Source of the DNA: Canna indica
Taxonomy: Eukaryota > Streptophyta > Magnoliopsida > Zingiberales > Cannaceae
NCBI GenBank assembly: GCA_034359265.1
Contig: CP136890.1
Coordinates: 77,959,501 to 78,023,500, forward strand
Direction of reading: 5' to 3'
Length of the DNA stretch: 64,000 nt
A program made the position numbers and the translations under genes. Under the pieces are notes generated by a model. It was not told the DNA's origin. It ran no database searches and saw nothing but the letters and a program-made list of their open reading frames with translations. The first letter of the stretch is position 1, and the number at the start of each line of letters is the position of its first letter. Shown here piece after piece: positions 53,940 through 64,000 of this stretch.

Positions 53940-55858
53940 ATCCCAACTGTTAACAACTACATGAATGGAGGAAGAAAAGCGGATGTCCCAACCAATGAAC
54001 CGGCCCTAGGGGTCCCTGATCCGTGCATTGATGATCGTGATATCTGGGTCGACAGCTACTGCAAAGAGGACCGAATGCTTGAGAGATAGACAATCGCCAT
54101 GAAACCAGCGGTCTCTCCACAATTGGATGCCCAAGCCCTCTCTTACTTGAATAGAGATGTTGGATGTGAAGATGGGCTGAAGTTGAGTAATGTTTTTCCA
54201 TATTGATCCAAGATTCTCCAGTACTCGGTCCAAGCTGGCTGCCCGTGTAGGAGGAGCTCAAGAATTGGGATCCAGGGGAGATTCTTAGACTTAGCAAATC
54301 TCCAGATCCAACTAACTAATCTTGCTTGGTTATGTGTGCGAAGCTCGAGGATGCCCAATCTGCCCTCCTCCTTGGAACACATGAGCTAATTCCACTGGAT
54401 GAGATATCAGATTCAACCCAAAAGAATTTGCGACGTCGTCTATCAATATCCTTGATCACCCAACCCGCTGAGAAGATGGCATGTAAGCGGAATCGGAGGA
54501 GAGCACACTATGGATAAGTGTGAGCCTGTGTAGGGAAATGATCGACAAACAAAACAGCGAAGCTCAAGAAAAGAGAAAGATAACACATACAACTTACGTG
54601 GTTCGGGACAACGATTTGTCGTCCGTACATCCACGAGCAAAGGAGGAGGAGATCTTCAATATTTGTCAATTCACAAGTACATAGAGAGAGGAAACCCTAG
54701 CCCCCAAAATACAGTATGTCTCACACTTAACTTTTGTGAATTTCCTCTCCAACCCTATAAGTACAAAATAATCCTAAACAGGCCGGGTTACAACATAACG
54801 GCCCTCTGCCCCGACTCATGTAATAAATTCAAGACACATCTAACAGCCTACCCGCCCTTGAGAGTATCCTCCCCTGCCAATTGTTGAGACGATTGTCGAA
54901 TTTTGCTAATAGTTGCCTCCAGTCTTCCCTGGTTGGCGGACAGCCTCGAAGAGGGAGGCCAAGGTAATGGAGAGGGAAGGATCCACTAGAGCGACCAAAA
55001 ACCACCACGAGTTTGTGAGGTTAGAGTCAATTCAAGTGTGAGTCAAGTTGGTCTTCTCTAGATTCATTTTAAGCCCCGAAGCGAGAGTTCAAAGAGGTCG
55101 AGGAGCACTCGAAGGTTGTTGATGCTGCTGATGTCACAAGAGATGAGGAGGACTAAGTCGTTAGTGAAGATGGAGTGAGTGATACCGCCCGCGATACAGT
55201 GTCGAAGCACGTCCTGAATAAAGATGTCTGTAGAGGCTTTGTCAATGAGACGAGAAAGACAATCCATCGCCAAATTGAAGAGGGAGGGTGATAGAGGGTT
55301 CCCTTGTCGAACACCGCGCTTATGTTGAAAGGGGAGACCCAGTTCCCCATTGATGAGAAGGGAGGACTTAGAGGAATAGCGTAGTGCTTCAATCCCAATG
55401 ATCCAACGAGGAGGAAACTCCGGGCCTCCAGTGAGAAAGGAAATCCTAGTTCAGGGAGTCAAAAGTCCTCTCAAAGTCGATCTAAACCCCCTCCTCGTCG
55501 AGTTGGTTGCAAGCCTAAGTAGCCTCCGAGACTGTCATGAAACAATCAAGGGCTTCACGCCCCCGGAGGGAAAGCACCCTGAGAAGGCCGCATCATGTCA
55601 TCAATAAGGGTGGAGATTCTTTGGGGCAAAACTTTGGAGAATATTCATCAAATTAATGGGCCAAAAATCTTTGATGGAGTTTGCCCCCTCTTTCTTTGGT
55701 AGGAGGGTGATAATGGCCTTGTTAATTCTGCCTAACATCTCGGGATCCCAAAAAATGAGGAATTAGAATTCGGTTGGAAGACCGTCTGGCTTTGGAGCCT
55801 TAAATGAACCCATGTCCTATAACGCCAAGAGAATCTCCTCGAGGGAGAAGGGGCCATA
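53940..55858 (-). pseudogene. LINE (L1-like) reverse transcriptase and C-terminal region, decayed
   Basis: The - strand reads, from right to left, RT segments with AVFDKGTLYHPP (usual GVRQGxPLSP), MDCLSRLIDKAS, and FTNDLVLLI where FADDL would be expected (55064-55398). A GCPPTREDWRQ-like stretch follows near 54920-54990. Then come zf-RVT-region motifs: KEEGRLGILELRTHNQA, ENLGSIWKN and IQLWRDRWFHGDC (54000-54382). Many stops and frameshifts. A solo LTR (54529-54845) interrupts it. At 55858 it is joined to a DGAT2 fragment. Confidence 0.85.
54529..54845. mobile_element. Small solo LTR, 317 bp
   Basis: Begins TGTAGGGAAATGATCGAC, ends AGACACATCTAACA, with TACGTGGTTCGG inside (a pattern common in copia LTRs) and an AATAAA-containing segment. 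Flanks GCCTG (54524-54528) and GCCTA (54846-54850) match in 4 of 5. Inserted in the LINE. Confidence 0.78.
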
Positions 55859-57258
55859 ATGTTCTTGCCATATCTGAGATATGCATTCAAAGAAGTAAAA
55901 GTTGGGCCAAGAGAGTGAGAAAAGCAAGAAGCAAAGAATTAGTTTTATATAACATACTTCTGGAATTTAAATATATTCATCAGACAATTGACAGGATATA
56001 TCCCTCCATAATACTTCCCATCCAAAGTTGTTGGAGCTTTCACAGTTCAAGATTGTAGATCAATTTTTTTTGCAATTGTCTAATGAACCTAAAGGTATCT
56101 TGAAATGGTACTCCTACCTAATCGTTTTCTAATATGCTACACTTCCTATTCTTATTACAAATAAGCTTTAGCTAATGTAATAAAGATACAAATAGTCATC
56201 CAAAGACTCCAGCTTCTTTTTTATTCTGAGAAGTTCAGGAACAGAGGTGTATAGAATAGAGAAGTTCTACCCAAGTAAAGAACCATTACAATAATGAAGA
56301 AATTGATTTAGGTAAGAAGCAAGAAATTCCACCCACCTAAATTTTCTGTTTGATAACCTGCTATTAATTCTTCCTCTCTTCTTGTAAACAGGGTTCTCTC
56401 ACATTCAGCTTACATTGATGTCAAGGGAGCTTGCCTCAACTTGATAAAGTAAAACGTAAAAAGCTTCCATTTTTGGACAATATAGATTGATTACTGCCTC
56501 AAACTTCACTTTCTTATGCCATAGTCCAAACAACACTGATGCAAATTAAATGTAGATGTTTATAAAACAAACAAACTCAAAATTGGTATTTGAACTGGAT
56601 TTGAGCTATATATGATTTCAAATGAGCTAGCCCATTCTTTATTAAACTTGATGGTGATACTGCATTTGCATGAGCCTAGGGCACCCAGCATAATTAGGTA
56701 ATAGTAAAACCCTTAACTGAGCCTGCATTGGAGGAGCTTGAGTCATAATTAGGATAAGTATCTGGAGGTAGTTGGGCTCTCTAATTATTCCATTTGCTGT
56801 TATTAACAAATTAAACATGTCCCAGTATATAAACGAAGGTGAATGCAGTGTACTATCATTCAGATTTCTCACTATTTCTGTACATCATATTATCAATTTT
56901 TTATGAGTTGTAGTTTTCTTTGAAACTCTTATCAAATATTCATATGGTCTGCAAATAGCCTCCTAATGTTTCTTTCCCTTTTTAGTACTGGATTTCGAAA
57001 ACACCAATCGGCCAAATGCTAATGCATTTTTTGCCTGGTGAATAGGTTGCCTTCCTTAAATAAAGAAAAGGTTTTGTGCGAATTGCGATGGAGATGGGCC
57101 GACCTATAGTTCCTGTTTTCTGCTTTTGCCAGGTTTGATATTCCATCTGATATTGAAGCTGTCCTGAAAAATCTACCACAAGTGGAATTTGGTGAAGATG
57201 ATGAATAAATAGTGTGATAGATGTTAATGTAGGGATCCAGTTGAAGTATCAGGTGATC
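55859..57258 (+). pseudogene. DGAT2 fragment: part of intron 5, exon 6 and start of intron 6
   Basis: Matches 37742-38930 of the intact gene at roughly 90% by eye. The exon 6 copy (57046-57132, 87 bp as in the gene) keeps its splice-site context but carries AAA TAA (57061-57063) where the gene has AAA TCA, and CFCQ where the gene has CFGQ. It holds about 230 bp (56165-56400) that the intact intron lacks. It starts inside LINE sequence and ends at copia sequence. Confidence 0.93.
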
Positions 57259-58670
57259 TTTAAGACCAAACGAGGAGATCTACTGGTGAAATTGAAAGAT
57301 ATAAAGTCACACTCGTAGCTAAGGGCTACAATTAGAAAGAAGGTATTGATTACACGAAAACCTTATATCTGGTGTCTACTAAAGATGCCTTTAGAGTGGT
57401 CATGGTTGTTGTTGCTCAATTTGATCTTGAACTTCACCAGATGGATGTCAAGACTGTCTTTATGAATGGAGATCTATTTGAGGAAGTTTATATGGTTCAG
57501 CCTGATATTTTTTATTGAATCTAGGAAGAAACACCTGGTGTGCAAACTGAACAGATCTATATATGAACTGAAGCAAGCTTCAAGACAGTGGTATTTGAAG
57601 TTTGACGAGGTTGTTACCTCTTTTGGGTTCATTGAGAATGTTTCAGATTAGTATTTTTTATCAGAAATTTGATGGGAGAAATTTTGTGATTCATGTACTC
57701 TACATCGATGACATCCTATTGGCCAACAATTCAATGAACCTTTTGAATGAGACAAAACATATGCTTTCATGCCATTTTGACATGAAAGATCTTAGTGAGA
57801 CCTCTTTTGTTCATGAAATACAGATTCATCATGATAGGTCTCTTGGAATCCTTGGTTTGTCTCTGGCAACCTATATTGATCGAGTGCTTAAAAGGTTTAA
57901 TATTCACTCTTGCACTTCTTGTGTGACACCTATTCAGAAAGGTGAAAGGTTGTCCAAATCACAGTGCCCTCAAAGTGATGCTGAGAGGGATGACATGGAT
58001 ATAATTTCATATGCTTTCGCTACTGGCAGTCTTATGTATGCACTCGTCTGGACATAGCATTTGCTATAAGGGTGCTTAGTGGATACTTGAGTAATCTTGA
58101 CAAGGATCATTGGAGGACTGCAAAGAAAGTCAAGAGATATCTACAAGATACTAAACTTCATGTGTTGACTTTTGGAAAAATTTAACCCCTTTGAGATTGT
58201 GGGGTATACATATTCTGATTATGTAGCTTGTGTGGATGATCGTAAATCCACTTCTTGATACATCTTTATGATGTTTGGAGGAGCTGTTTCGTGGAAGTGT
58301 GTCAAGCTAACACTCTTAGCTGCCTTAACTATAGAGGCAGAGTACATCGCATGTTATAAAGCCATTTATGAGGCTATATGGCTGAGGAAATTGATATCCA
58401 GCATTCATCTTGTCGATTTTATATCGCGACCTCTAACCATCTATTGCGATAGTTCATCTACGGTGTACTTCTCTCAAAATCGCAGAAATTCTAGCTGTAT
58501 CAAACTTTTTGATGTTAAGCTCCTGTTTGTTAGGAAGAAGATTGTTGAATCTTAGACTCGTGTGGTTCACATTCGTGGTGAACATATGCTTGCAGATCCG
58601 ATGACCAAGGGTCTACCTATAGGAGTATTTTTAAATCATGTTACTCATATGGGTCTTGTTAAAATCTTTT
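57253..58670 (+). pseudogene. Copia RT and RNase H pseudogene C
   Basis: Begins in the middle of the RT at the FKTKR motif and continues LDLELHQMD-like (LELHQMDVKT) through GDLFEEVYMVQPD, HLVCKLNRSIYELKQASRQW, then LYIDDILLANNS (catalytic DD intact) and FDMKDLSE. The RNase H region follows: YTYSDYVACVDDRKSTS, AALTIEAEYIACYKA, TIYCDSSSTVYF, then VHIRGEHMLADPMTKGLP. Frameshifts near 57510 and 57650 and stops near 58058 and 58255. All of gag, protease and integrase are missing. Confidence 0.9.
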
Positions 58671-58721
58671 GATGTAACCTTGGTCTAGTGGGAGTCTCAG
58701 TTATGTCCTTAAGGGGCATTT

Positions 58722-58965
58722 TTGATGTAATTTTGACATCATACCATTTATATGGTTTTGTTCTATTCGGATATTGAAATTTTATATCATTTGTTTCCTA
58801 ATCGGATTTTAATGATCTTGTGTTGTTTCATTTCTGAATATGGGGCATTTCTGATGTAACTTAACTTCATTTATTGGTTTTTGTTTTATTCAGATATTGA
58901 AGCTTTATATCATTTGTTTCCCTATCGGATTCAATGATCTTGTGTTGTTTCATTTTTTGAATCTT
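58722..58965. repeat. Tandem duplication of about 120 bp, two copies
   Basis: GGGGCATTTTTGATGTAA... to GATCTTGTGTTGTTTCATTT is repeated once (58845-58965) with a few changes. It lies between the copia coding region and its polypurine tract. Confidence 0.85.
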
Positions 58966-59060
58966 GTTCTGGATTGATGGACTGATCACTTGACATTTGC
59001 TAAATTTTGTTATTACACCATTTGTACTAATAATTGATTAATGATATCCAAATGGGAGAT

Positions 59061-59512
59061 TGTTGAATTAATTTTATTAATCTTAGTGTAGATTAACATT
59101 AATTAATTATTAGGATCTTTATGATCATGTCTTGACTCTTAATTGAATCCATATTGTAATTAATTAGGACCTAATAATTATGAGTGAATCATGATAGATT
59201 GGGCCACTCACAAGTCTTTTGGGTAGAGACCCAACTCACAACCCAGTCTGCAGCCAATCATGCCCTATCACATGCTTGGCATGTGAGGAGACTTAGGGTT
59301 TTAATAACCTATCATGCATTGCTATGTATAGTAATAAAAGATGACCTAGGGTCATTCTGGTGTCTCTCTCGTTTTCTTTATGATGGATGGGCAAAGTGAT
59401 CGAGTTACAATTTTACTCTTTTGGATCTCATTCATTGTTATTATCAAATGATAGTCACCGAATCATGTATGTAATTATTAATGCTTGTTTTAGCATTCAT
59501 ATTTTGATCTAT
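59061..59512 (+). repeat. 3' LTR of copia C, right end truncated
   Basis: Preceded by the polypurine-like AATGGGAGAT (59051-59060), it starts TGTTGAATTAATTTTATTAA and contains AATAAAAG near 59332. It stops where LTR 4 of the other family begins (about 59512), before any CA end can be recognised. Confidence 0.75.
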
Positions 59513-59975
59513 CAAAAAAATCAAATCCAACGGTGTAAACTAAAAGAAATTCAAAATCGACAAGTAAAATAAAGAACATACGAAGTTAATGTGATCCAGA
59601 GACGACGATGAGTCATTCCTATGTCCACGGGGAGGAGGAAGAACTTTTATTAATTTCAAAAATATGTTACAACAAAAAGTAATTACAAAACATATTTCAA
59701 GTTGAAGAATTCATTGTCTTCAATATCTCGGCAAGAAGAGAGCATGTGAGTTTGTTGAAATATAAAGTCTCTCTCCTTTCATGCTTGAAGAAGACCGCTA
59801 AATTCATTTACAAGTAGAAGGCCCCCTTGCACTTTGATGTATTGAAATAGAGGAGTTTCTCACTATTTATAGCTGAAAGTCATAAACCAAGGAAATTAAA
59901 ATTTGCAATTAATTGTTGTGTTTTCTAAAGAATTAATTTGTTAAAATGACAAGAAAATTAATTGCTTCCATATGA
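59513..59975 (-). repeat. LTR 4 of the tandem-array family, left part
   Basis: AAATCCAACGGTGTAAACTA onward matches LTR 2 and LTR 3 from about 60 bp inside their start. The start with TGTTAG is missing. Continues at 63498 after a hAT insertion. Confidence 0.8.
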
Positions 59976-60222
59976 TAGGGGTGGCAGTGGGTTTATGTAA
60001 ATGAATATTTCACCCATCTCAAACCCTGATGGGTCATTAGTGGGTTTTGCCCGTTGGATCGTGGGACGGGTGTAGAATTTTGAGGTAAAAATCCTATAGG
60101 GTTTGGGACGGGTTCAAGATTGTAGTCTAAAATATGTCCTAAACCCGTTAAGTATAAAATTACTAAAAATACCCCTCATATTATCCATGTATATAAGATA
60201 ATTATGTCTTTTTAATTAGAGT

Positions 60223-60563
60223 TACTACAACACAATTGACCTATAGAGACACAAAATTAGAGACACGTTATATTTTTATTTCTAAATCTTCATATTTAGA
60301 GACTAATAGACATAAATTTTATTCCTAATTAGCCTCTAAAGATCTATAGAAACAACAACAACAACAAAATCACTTAATTGATTTGTCTCTAAGCTATAGA
60401 AACATCAGCAACAAAGTCACTTAATTAATCTGAATCTAAAGCTAGTTTTAGAGGCTAATTAGAAATAAATTTGTGTTTATTAGTTTCTAAATGTGATGAT
60501 TTAAAAATAAAAATCTAATTTGTCTCTAATTATGTGTCTCTATAGGCCGATTGTGTTGTAGTG
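60223..60563. mobile_element. CACTA-like MITE, 341 bp, TSD AGT
   Basis: TACTACAACACAATTGACC at the left faces GGCCGATTGTGTTGTAGTG at the right. The first base is T instead of C. AGT lies on each side (60220-60222 and 60564-60566). Inside, long arms with TATAGAGACACA and TTAGAGAC pair over most of the length, so it is also a foldback. Confidence 0.83.
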
Positions 60564-61779
60564 AGTTCAATATAATTTATTTTTTAAATTAAAACAAAGT
60601 ATACATTATACAACAATAACACATTTAATTACCACTTGTCGTAATCAATTTGAACTTGTAGTTTATATTTGTAGCATTTTTTGTAATTCTAAATTATTCA
60701 TATAAGTCATATAATATTAGATGTTATGATAAGTATTTAGAATAATTTTTTTATATGAATTTTGTTAACTATTCTTAGATGGTATAATAAATATGTAGAT
60801 TGTAGAATAATTTTTTTTTATATAAAACTAGTTGTAGTACCTGTGCTTTGCACGATTAAAATATGGTTTTAAAAATAAAAAAAATAAAATAAAAAATTAT
60901 ATTTTAATAAATTATTATATATTCCATGATTTTATAAATAAAAAAGTTTGAAATTAATTTTTTATATTTTAACATATTATTATACATAAATAGAATAGTC
61001 TATCGATTTTTTAATATATTTTTCATACTTTCTAACGTAATTTCAATTTATAATTATATAAGTTTAGATTTAAAATATTTTTTAAAATTTTTAGAAAAGA
61101 TATTTTATATTTAAATTGCAAATTAATTTTTATTTTAAATTTTTAATTAAATTTGTAACCATAATTTAATATTCATAATAATTTAAATTAATATTTTAAA
61201 TTTAAATACTTGTATTCCTAGATTTTTAGGAATAAGTTACCATATTATTATCATATTAGAAAAGAATTATATTTTTAAGAATAAAAACCGATACTTAGAA
61301 GTGAAACTTGTTTAATTTAATGGACTATAAATTTTTTTAATTAGTCATGCATATATACGGAGGAAAAATAAAATTTAAAATCAAATATGCATAATATAAT
61401 ATATAAGATTTAAAAATTAAGAAAATATAATTAATTTGATTCTAACCAAATGAAAATTAATAAAATTTAAAATTAAACAGGTTTTGTTAAGTAGACACAG
61501 TAAAATAAAAATTTCATAAAAAATTATTCACATTTTAAATTAATTTTTAAAATTTTGGAAATTAAGCATGATTAATTGGAAATGAAGCATGTTTAATTAA
61601 ATGGATTTGAAATTACGGAAGGAAAATAAAATTCACCATTTATAAAATTCGAAATCAATTAAAATTTATAAATTAAATTGAAAGGGAATTAAAGTTGTTT
61701 TACGTGACAATTTGGAAATTAAAAATAATTAATTAAAAATGAATTATTTTAACAAAAATAGAAAATCACATTAGGTAAC

Positions 61780-61860
61780 CGTACTAGGGTTCAAACCCTA
61801 GATCTCTAGGTAACGATCAATATGTTATCATCAATTGTGCTACCCACGGTTGATAATTAA
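61780..61860 (-). mobile_element. SINE-like tRNA-derived segment
   Basis: On the - strand GGGTAGCACAATTGATG (box A-like) is followed about 35 bases later by GGGTTTGAACCCTAG (box B-like, GGTTYGAACCC). This resembles the tRNA head of a plant SINE. No body, poly(A) or TSD was found, and the A-box is degenerate. Confidence 0.4.
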
Positions 61861-62882
61861 AAATAAAACTTGTTTAATTAAGTGGATGTGAAAAAATGAA
61901 AATTTCAATTTAAAAATTTAGAAATTAAGTTTCATAAATTAATAAGATTTAAATTAATATGGATTTAAATTAATATTATGAATTTAAATAATTATTAAAT
62001 TTCGAAATTTATTATACATAATTAAAGGGATTCAAAATTTTAAAAATTAATCATGTCACTTTAAAATTAAGTCTAATTAATTTAAATATAATTGAAAATT
62101 TAAAAATTAAGCACACTTAATTAGAATTGAAACCTATTTAATTTAATGCTCAAAAAATTAATCATACATAATTACGGAGGAAAATTAAAATTCAAAATTA
62201 AACATGCATAATATAATATATAAGATTTAAAAATTAAGCTGATATAATTAATTTTATTATAATTAAATAGAAATTAATAAAATTCAAACTTAAGCATATT
62301 TAATTAAGTAAATGTAATAAAAAATAATTACATTAAGATTTAATTTATTTTTGAAAAAAATTGAAATTTCATAAATAATTCTGAACATTTATAATTAATT
62401 AAATTCGAAAATTTAAAAAATTAAACATTAGTAATTAAAGAGAAAATAAAATTCAAAATTAATTTAATATGAAAATTAATTTTGAAATTGTAATAATTTA
62501 ATTCAAAAATTTAAAAATTAAGCATATTGAATGAAAAATTAAATCCGAAATTAATTTAATATGAATATTAATTTTAAAAATTAAACTAAAGAAAAATTAA
62601 AGTAATTTGATCTAAAAATTAAAGTAATTTGATCTAAAAATTAAAGTTGAAGATTTAAAAATTAAGCATATAAAAATAAAAATATAAGTGGGTAAAAATA
62701 AAGATAAAAAATTGAGAAAATGGAAGAAATTTTGGCGAGAAAGAATTGTTTCTTGCTTTAAATGTATATGTATATATATATATATATGTTAACGAGCGAA
62801 AAACGGATGCCCAGTGGGTACTCGTTAAATTAGTAGGATGGGTTTGGGAATTACCCTTCAAAATAATAACGGGTTTGGGAAA

Positions 62883-63405
62883 GGGGTGTGCATAGGTACT
62901 AGATAGACCCGGAACCGGTTGGAACCGATCCGATTGGGTAGATTCCGGGTAGATCCGAATTAAATTCGGGTAGGGTCCGGGACAAAAATTTAGGAACCGA
63001 TTAAAATTGGTTCCAGTTCAGGGTCCAACGCATCGGGTACCCGGAACCGGAACCAGAATCGGTACCCAATATCTGTTCATTTACAAGTTTTTGGGTACAG
63101 GTTCTAACAAGGTACCCTGTTGGACCTTGTATATTTACAGGTTCCAACGGGGTACCCTGTTAGAACGTGTTCTGGAACCTGTAAATGTACAGGGTCCAAC
63201 AGGGTACCCTGTTGGAATATGTACCCTGGAACCTGTATCCTAAAATCTGTATATGAACAGGTTCCAACAGGGTACCCGGAACCGGATAGGGTCCGGTTCT
63301 AGGTTCCAACAGGGTAGGGTCCGGTTCCAAATCTTAGGAACCGGTCCTATATATGGTAGGATCCGAGTATCATGAAAAATACACGGTACCCGGATCCGCT
63401 CACCC
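62883..63405. mobile_element. hAT-like MITE with GGTACC palindromes, about 520 bp
   Basis: Left end GGGGTGTGCATAGGTAC, right end GGATCCGCTCACCC (complement GGGTGAGCGGATCC). The interior repeats GGTTCCAACAGGGTACC and its complement at least six times, each AACAGGGTACCCTGTT forming a palindrome. TSD unclear. The + strand frame 63007-63243 is a by-product of this repeat. Confidence 0.7.
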
Positions 63406-63497
63406 GTAGTTTGGGACGGGTTTAGGATTGAGTTTTCTTAATGAGTTTGGGATAGGATTGACTTCGCCGTTCCAAACTCTCCCCAATGTCATCCCTA

Positions 63498-63870
63498 ATA
63501 TATGGTGTGATTTGATCCCTCAAAAAAAGAATAGGTTACTATCATTTTGTCAAATTTGGACAACATAATTTGCAGTCAATTTGGCTAAGATCATAAGCTT
63601 CCATTCTTGCCAAAGACTTCGAGATTTGACCATAGATATAGCGGAAAGCTTACTGCAAATAATTTTCTAAAAGAATAATTTTCTATTTTTTTTAAAAAAA
63701 TTATGCAAATATCTTCTCTTTTAAATAAGTCATGCCAAAAGTTGAGGAGAAAACTAGTTTATGCAATTTCCTAACTTCGTTCAGCAATTAATGATGAATA
63801 CCTGGTTCACTAGCTGGCTTTGCTCAGATTTTGTTTAGCAGCTTGTTTCAATTAGATATGGCATTACTAT
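63498..63870 (-). repeat. LTR 4 of the tandem-array family, right part
   Basis: GTGTGATTTGATCCCTCAAA to about TTGTTTCAATTAGATATGGC corresponds to the second half of LTR 1-3. It fades near 63870 without the CTCATCA end. Confidence 0.78.
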
Positions 63871-64000
63871 AATATATTAATATAATACCATTTTTAGTAT
63901 TTTTTGTCAAACCGAATGTATTTTGAACTTTTGGTACATTTTGATTTCATTTATGTTTGTATATATTTTTGCTTGAGGATCAAAGTAGTCCAGTCCGATT
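63871..64000. other. Window end, nothing recognised
   Basis: AT-rich DNA to the edge, no feature seen. Confidence 0.5.

Larger units (their letters stand above)
59976..63497. mobile_element. Non-autonomous hAT element, 3.5 kb, AT-rich
   Basis: Left end TAGGGGTGGCAGTGGG, right end CCCAATGTCATCCCTA. The two ends also share GGGTTTGGGACGGG... in opposite orientation further in. Flanks ATATGA and ATATATGG give only a partial TSD. It sits within LTR 4. The interior (60840-62720) is very AT-rich with repeats of TTAAAAATTAAGCAT and AAAATTAATTTAATATG, and no transposase. Confidence 0.82.

Noticed and set aside
61780..61860. Possible tRNA gene
   Set aside because: The box B-like motif is good, but box A is degenerate and no cloverleaf with acceptor stem can be drawn; kept only as a weak SINE-like segment.
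63007..63302. Frame with repeated GTGSNKVPC-like text
   Set aside because: By-product of the GGTACC palindromic repeats.

Overview
The window is nuclear DNA from a flowering plant. A monocot is my inference, from the very GC-rich first exon of the one intact host gene beside AT-rich introns; I cannot name the species. No prokaryotic or organelle features were seen. Almost everything is transposable elements, many nested with readable borders and target-site duplications (TSDs). The host content is one intact gene for acyl-CoA:diacylglycerol acyltransferase 2 (DGAT2; 35156-41833, + strand, nine exons), a broken copy of its exon 6 and flanking intron (55859-57258), and a decayed arogenate/prephenate dehydratase pseudogene (48117-53746, - strand) split by a retrotransposon.

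Layout. 1-2633: one end of a CACTA (En/Spm) transposon with an uninterrupted N-terminal transposase reading frame that runs off the left edge. 3380-7055: remains of two Ty1/copia retrotransposons. 7757-25440: a head-to-tail array of a copia-like element on the - strand (LTR-internal-LTR-internal-LTR) whose internal regions carry gag and protease remnants but no recognisable integrase or reverse transcriptase. Into it went a hAT MITE (10675-11170), a gypsy-type solo LTR (13204-18617) that itself received a hAT transposon with a decayed transposase (14642-17659), a LINE-like insert (19557-20157) and a second gypsy-type solo LTR (20548-25111). 25477-32759: a nest of a foldback element, split by a PIF/Harbinger element (TSD TTA), split by a 5,010-bp CACTA element (TSD TAC). 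That CACTA is an internally deleted relative of the one at 1-2633.

35156-41833 is DGAT2; its long introns hold a Tourist-like MITE and a block with a zinc-knuckle gag/coat-like reading frame and promoter-like DNA. 42248-47611: MITEs, a truncated gypsy-type LTR, and a Harbinger-like element carrying a solo LTR. 48999-53557: a nearly complete copia element with equal-length LTRs and non-canonical TA...TA termini. 53735-59512: a hAT end, a LINE, a small solo LTR, the DGAT2 fragment, and a copia reverse transcriptase/RNase H pseudogene with its 3' LTR. 59513-63870: another LTR of the tandem family, interrupted by an AT-rich non-autonomous hAT that holds further MITEs and a SINE-like segment.

There is no operon-like cooperation. 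The DGAT2 product would catalyse the last step of triacylglycerol synthesis in the endoplasmic reticulum. The rest is a record of insertions, LTR recombination, deletion and repair. I found no clearly new biological system. The best leads are the CACTA pair (intact versus deleted, with a repair scar and a large palindrome beside the transposase gene), the RT-less tandem LTR array, the TA...TA copia element, the DGAT2 fragment joined to copia at a microhomology, and the zinc-knuckle reading frame in DGAT2 intron 8.
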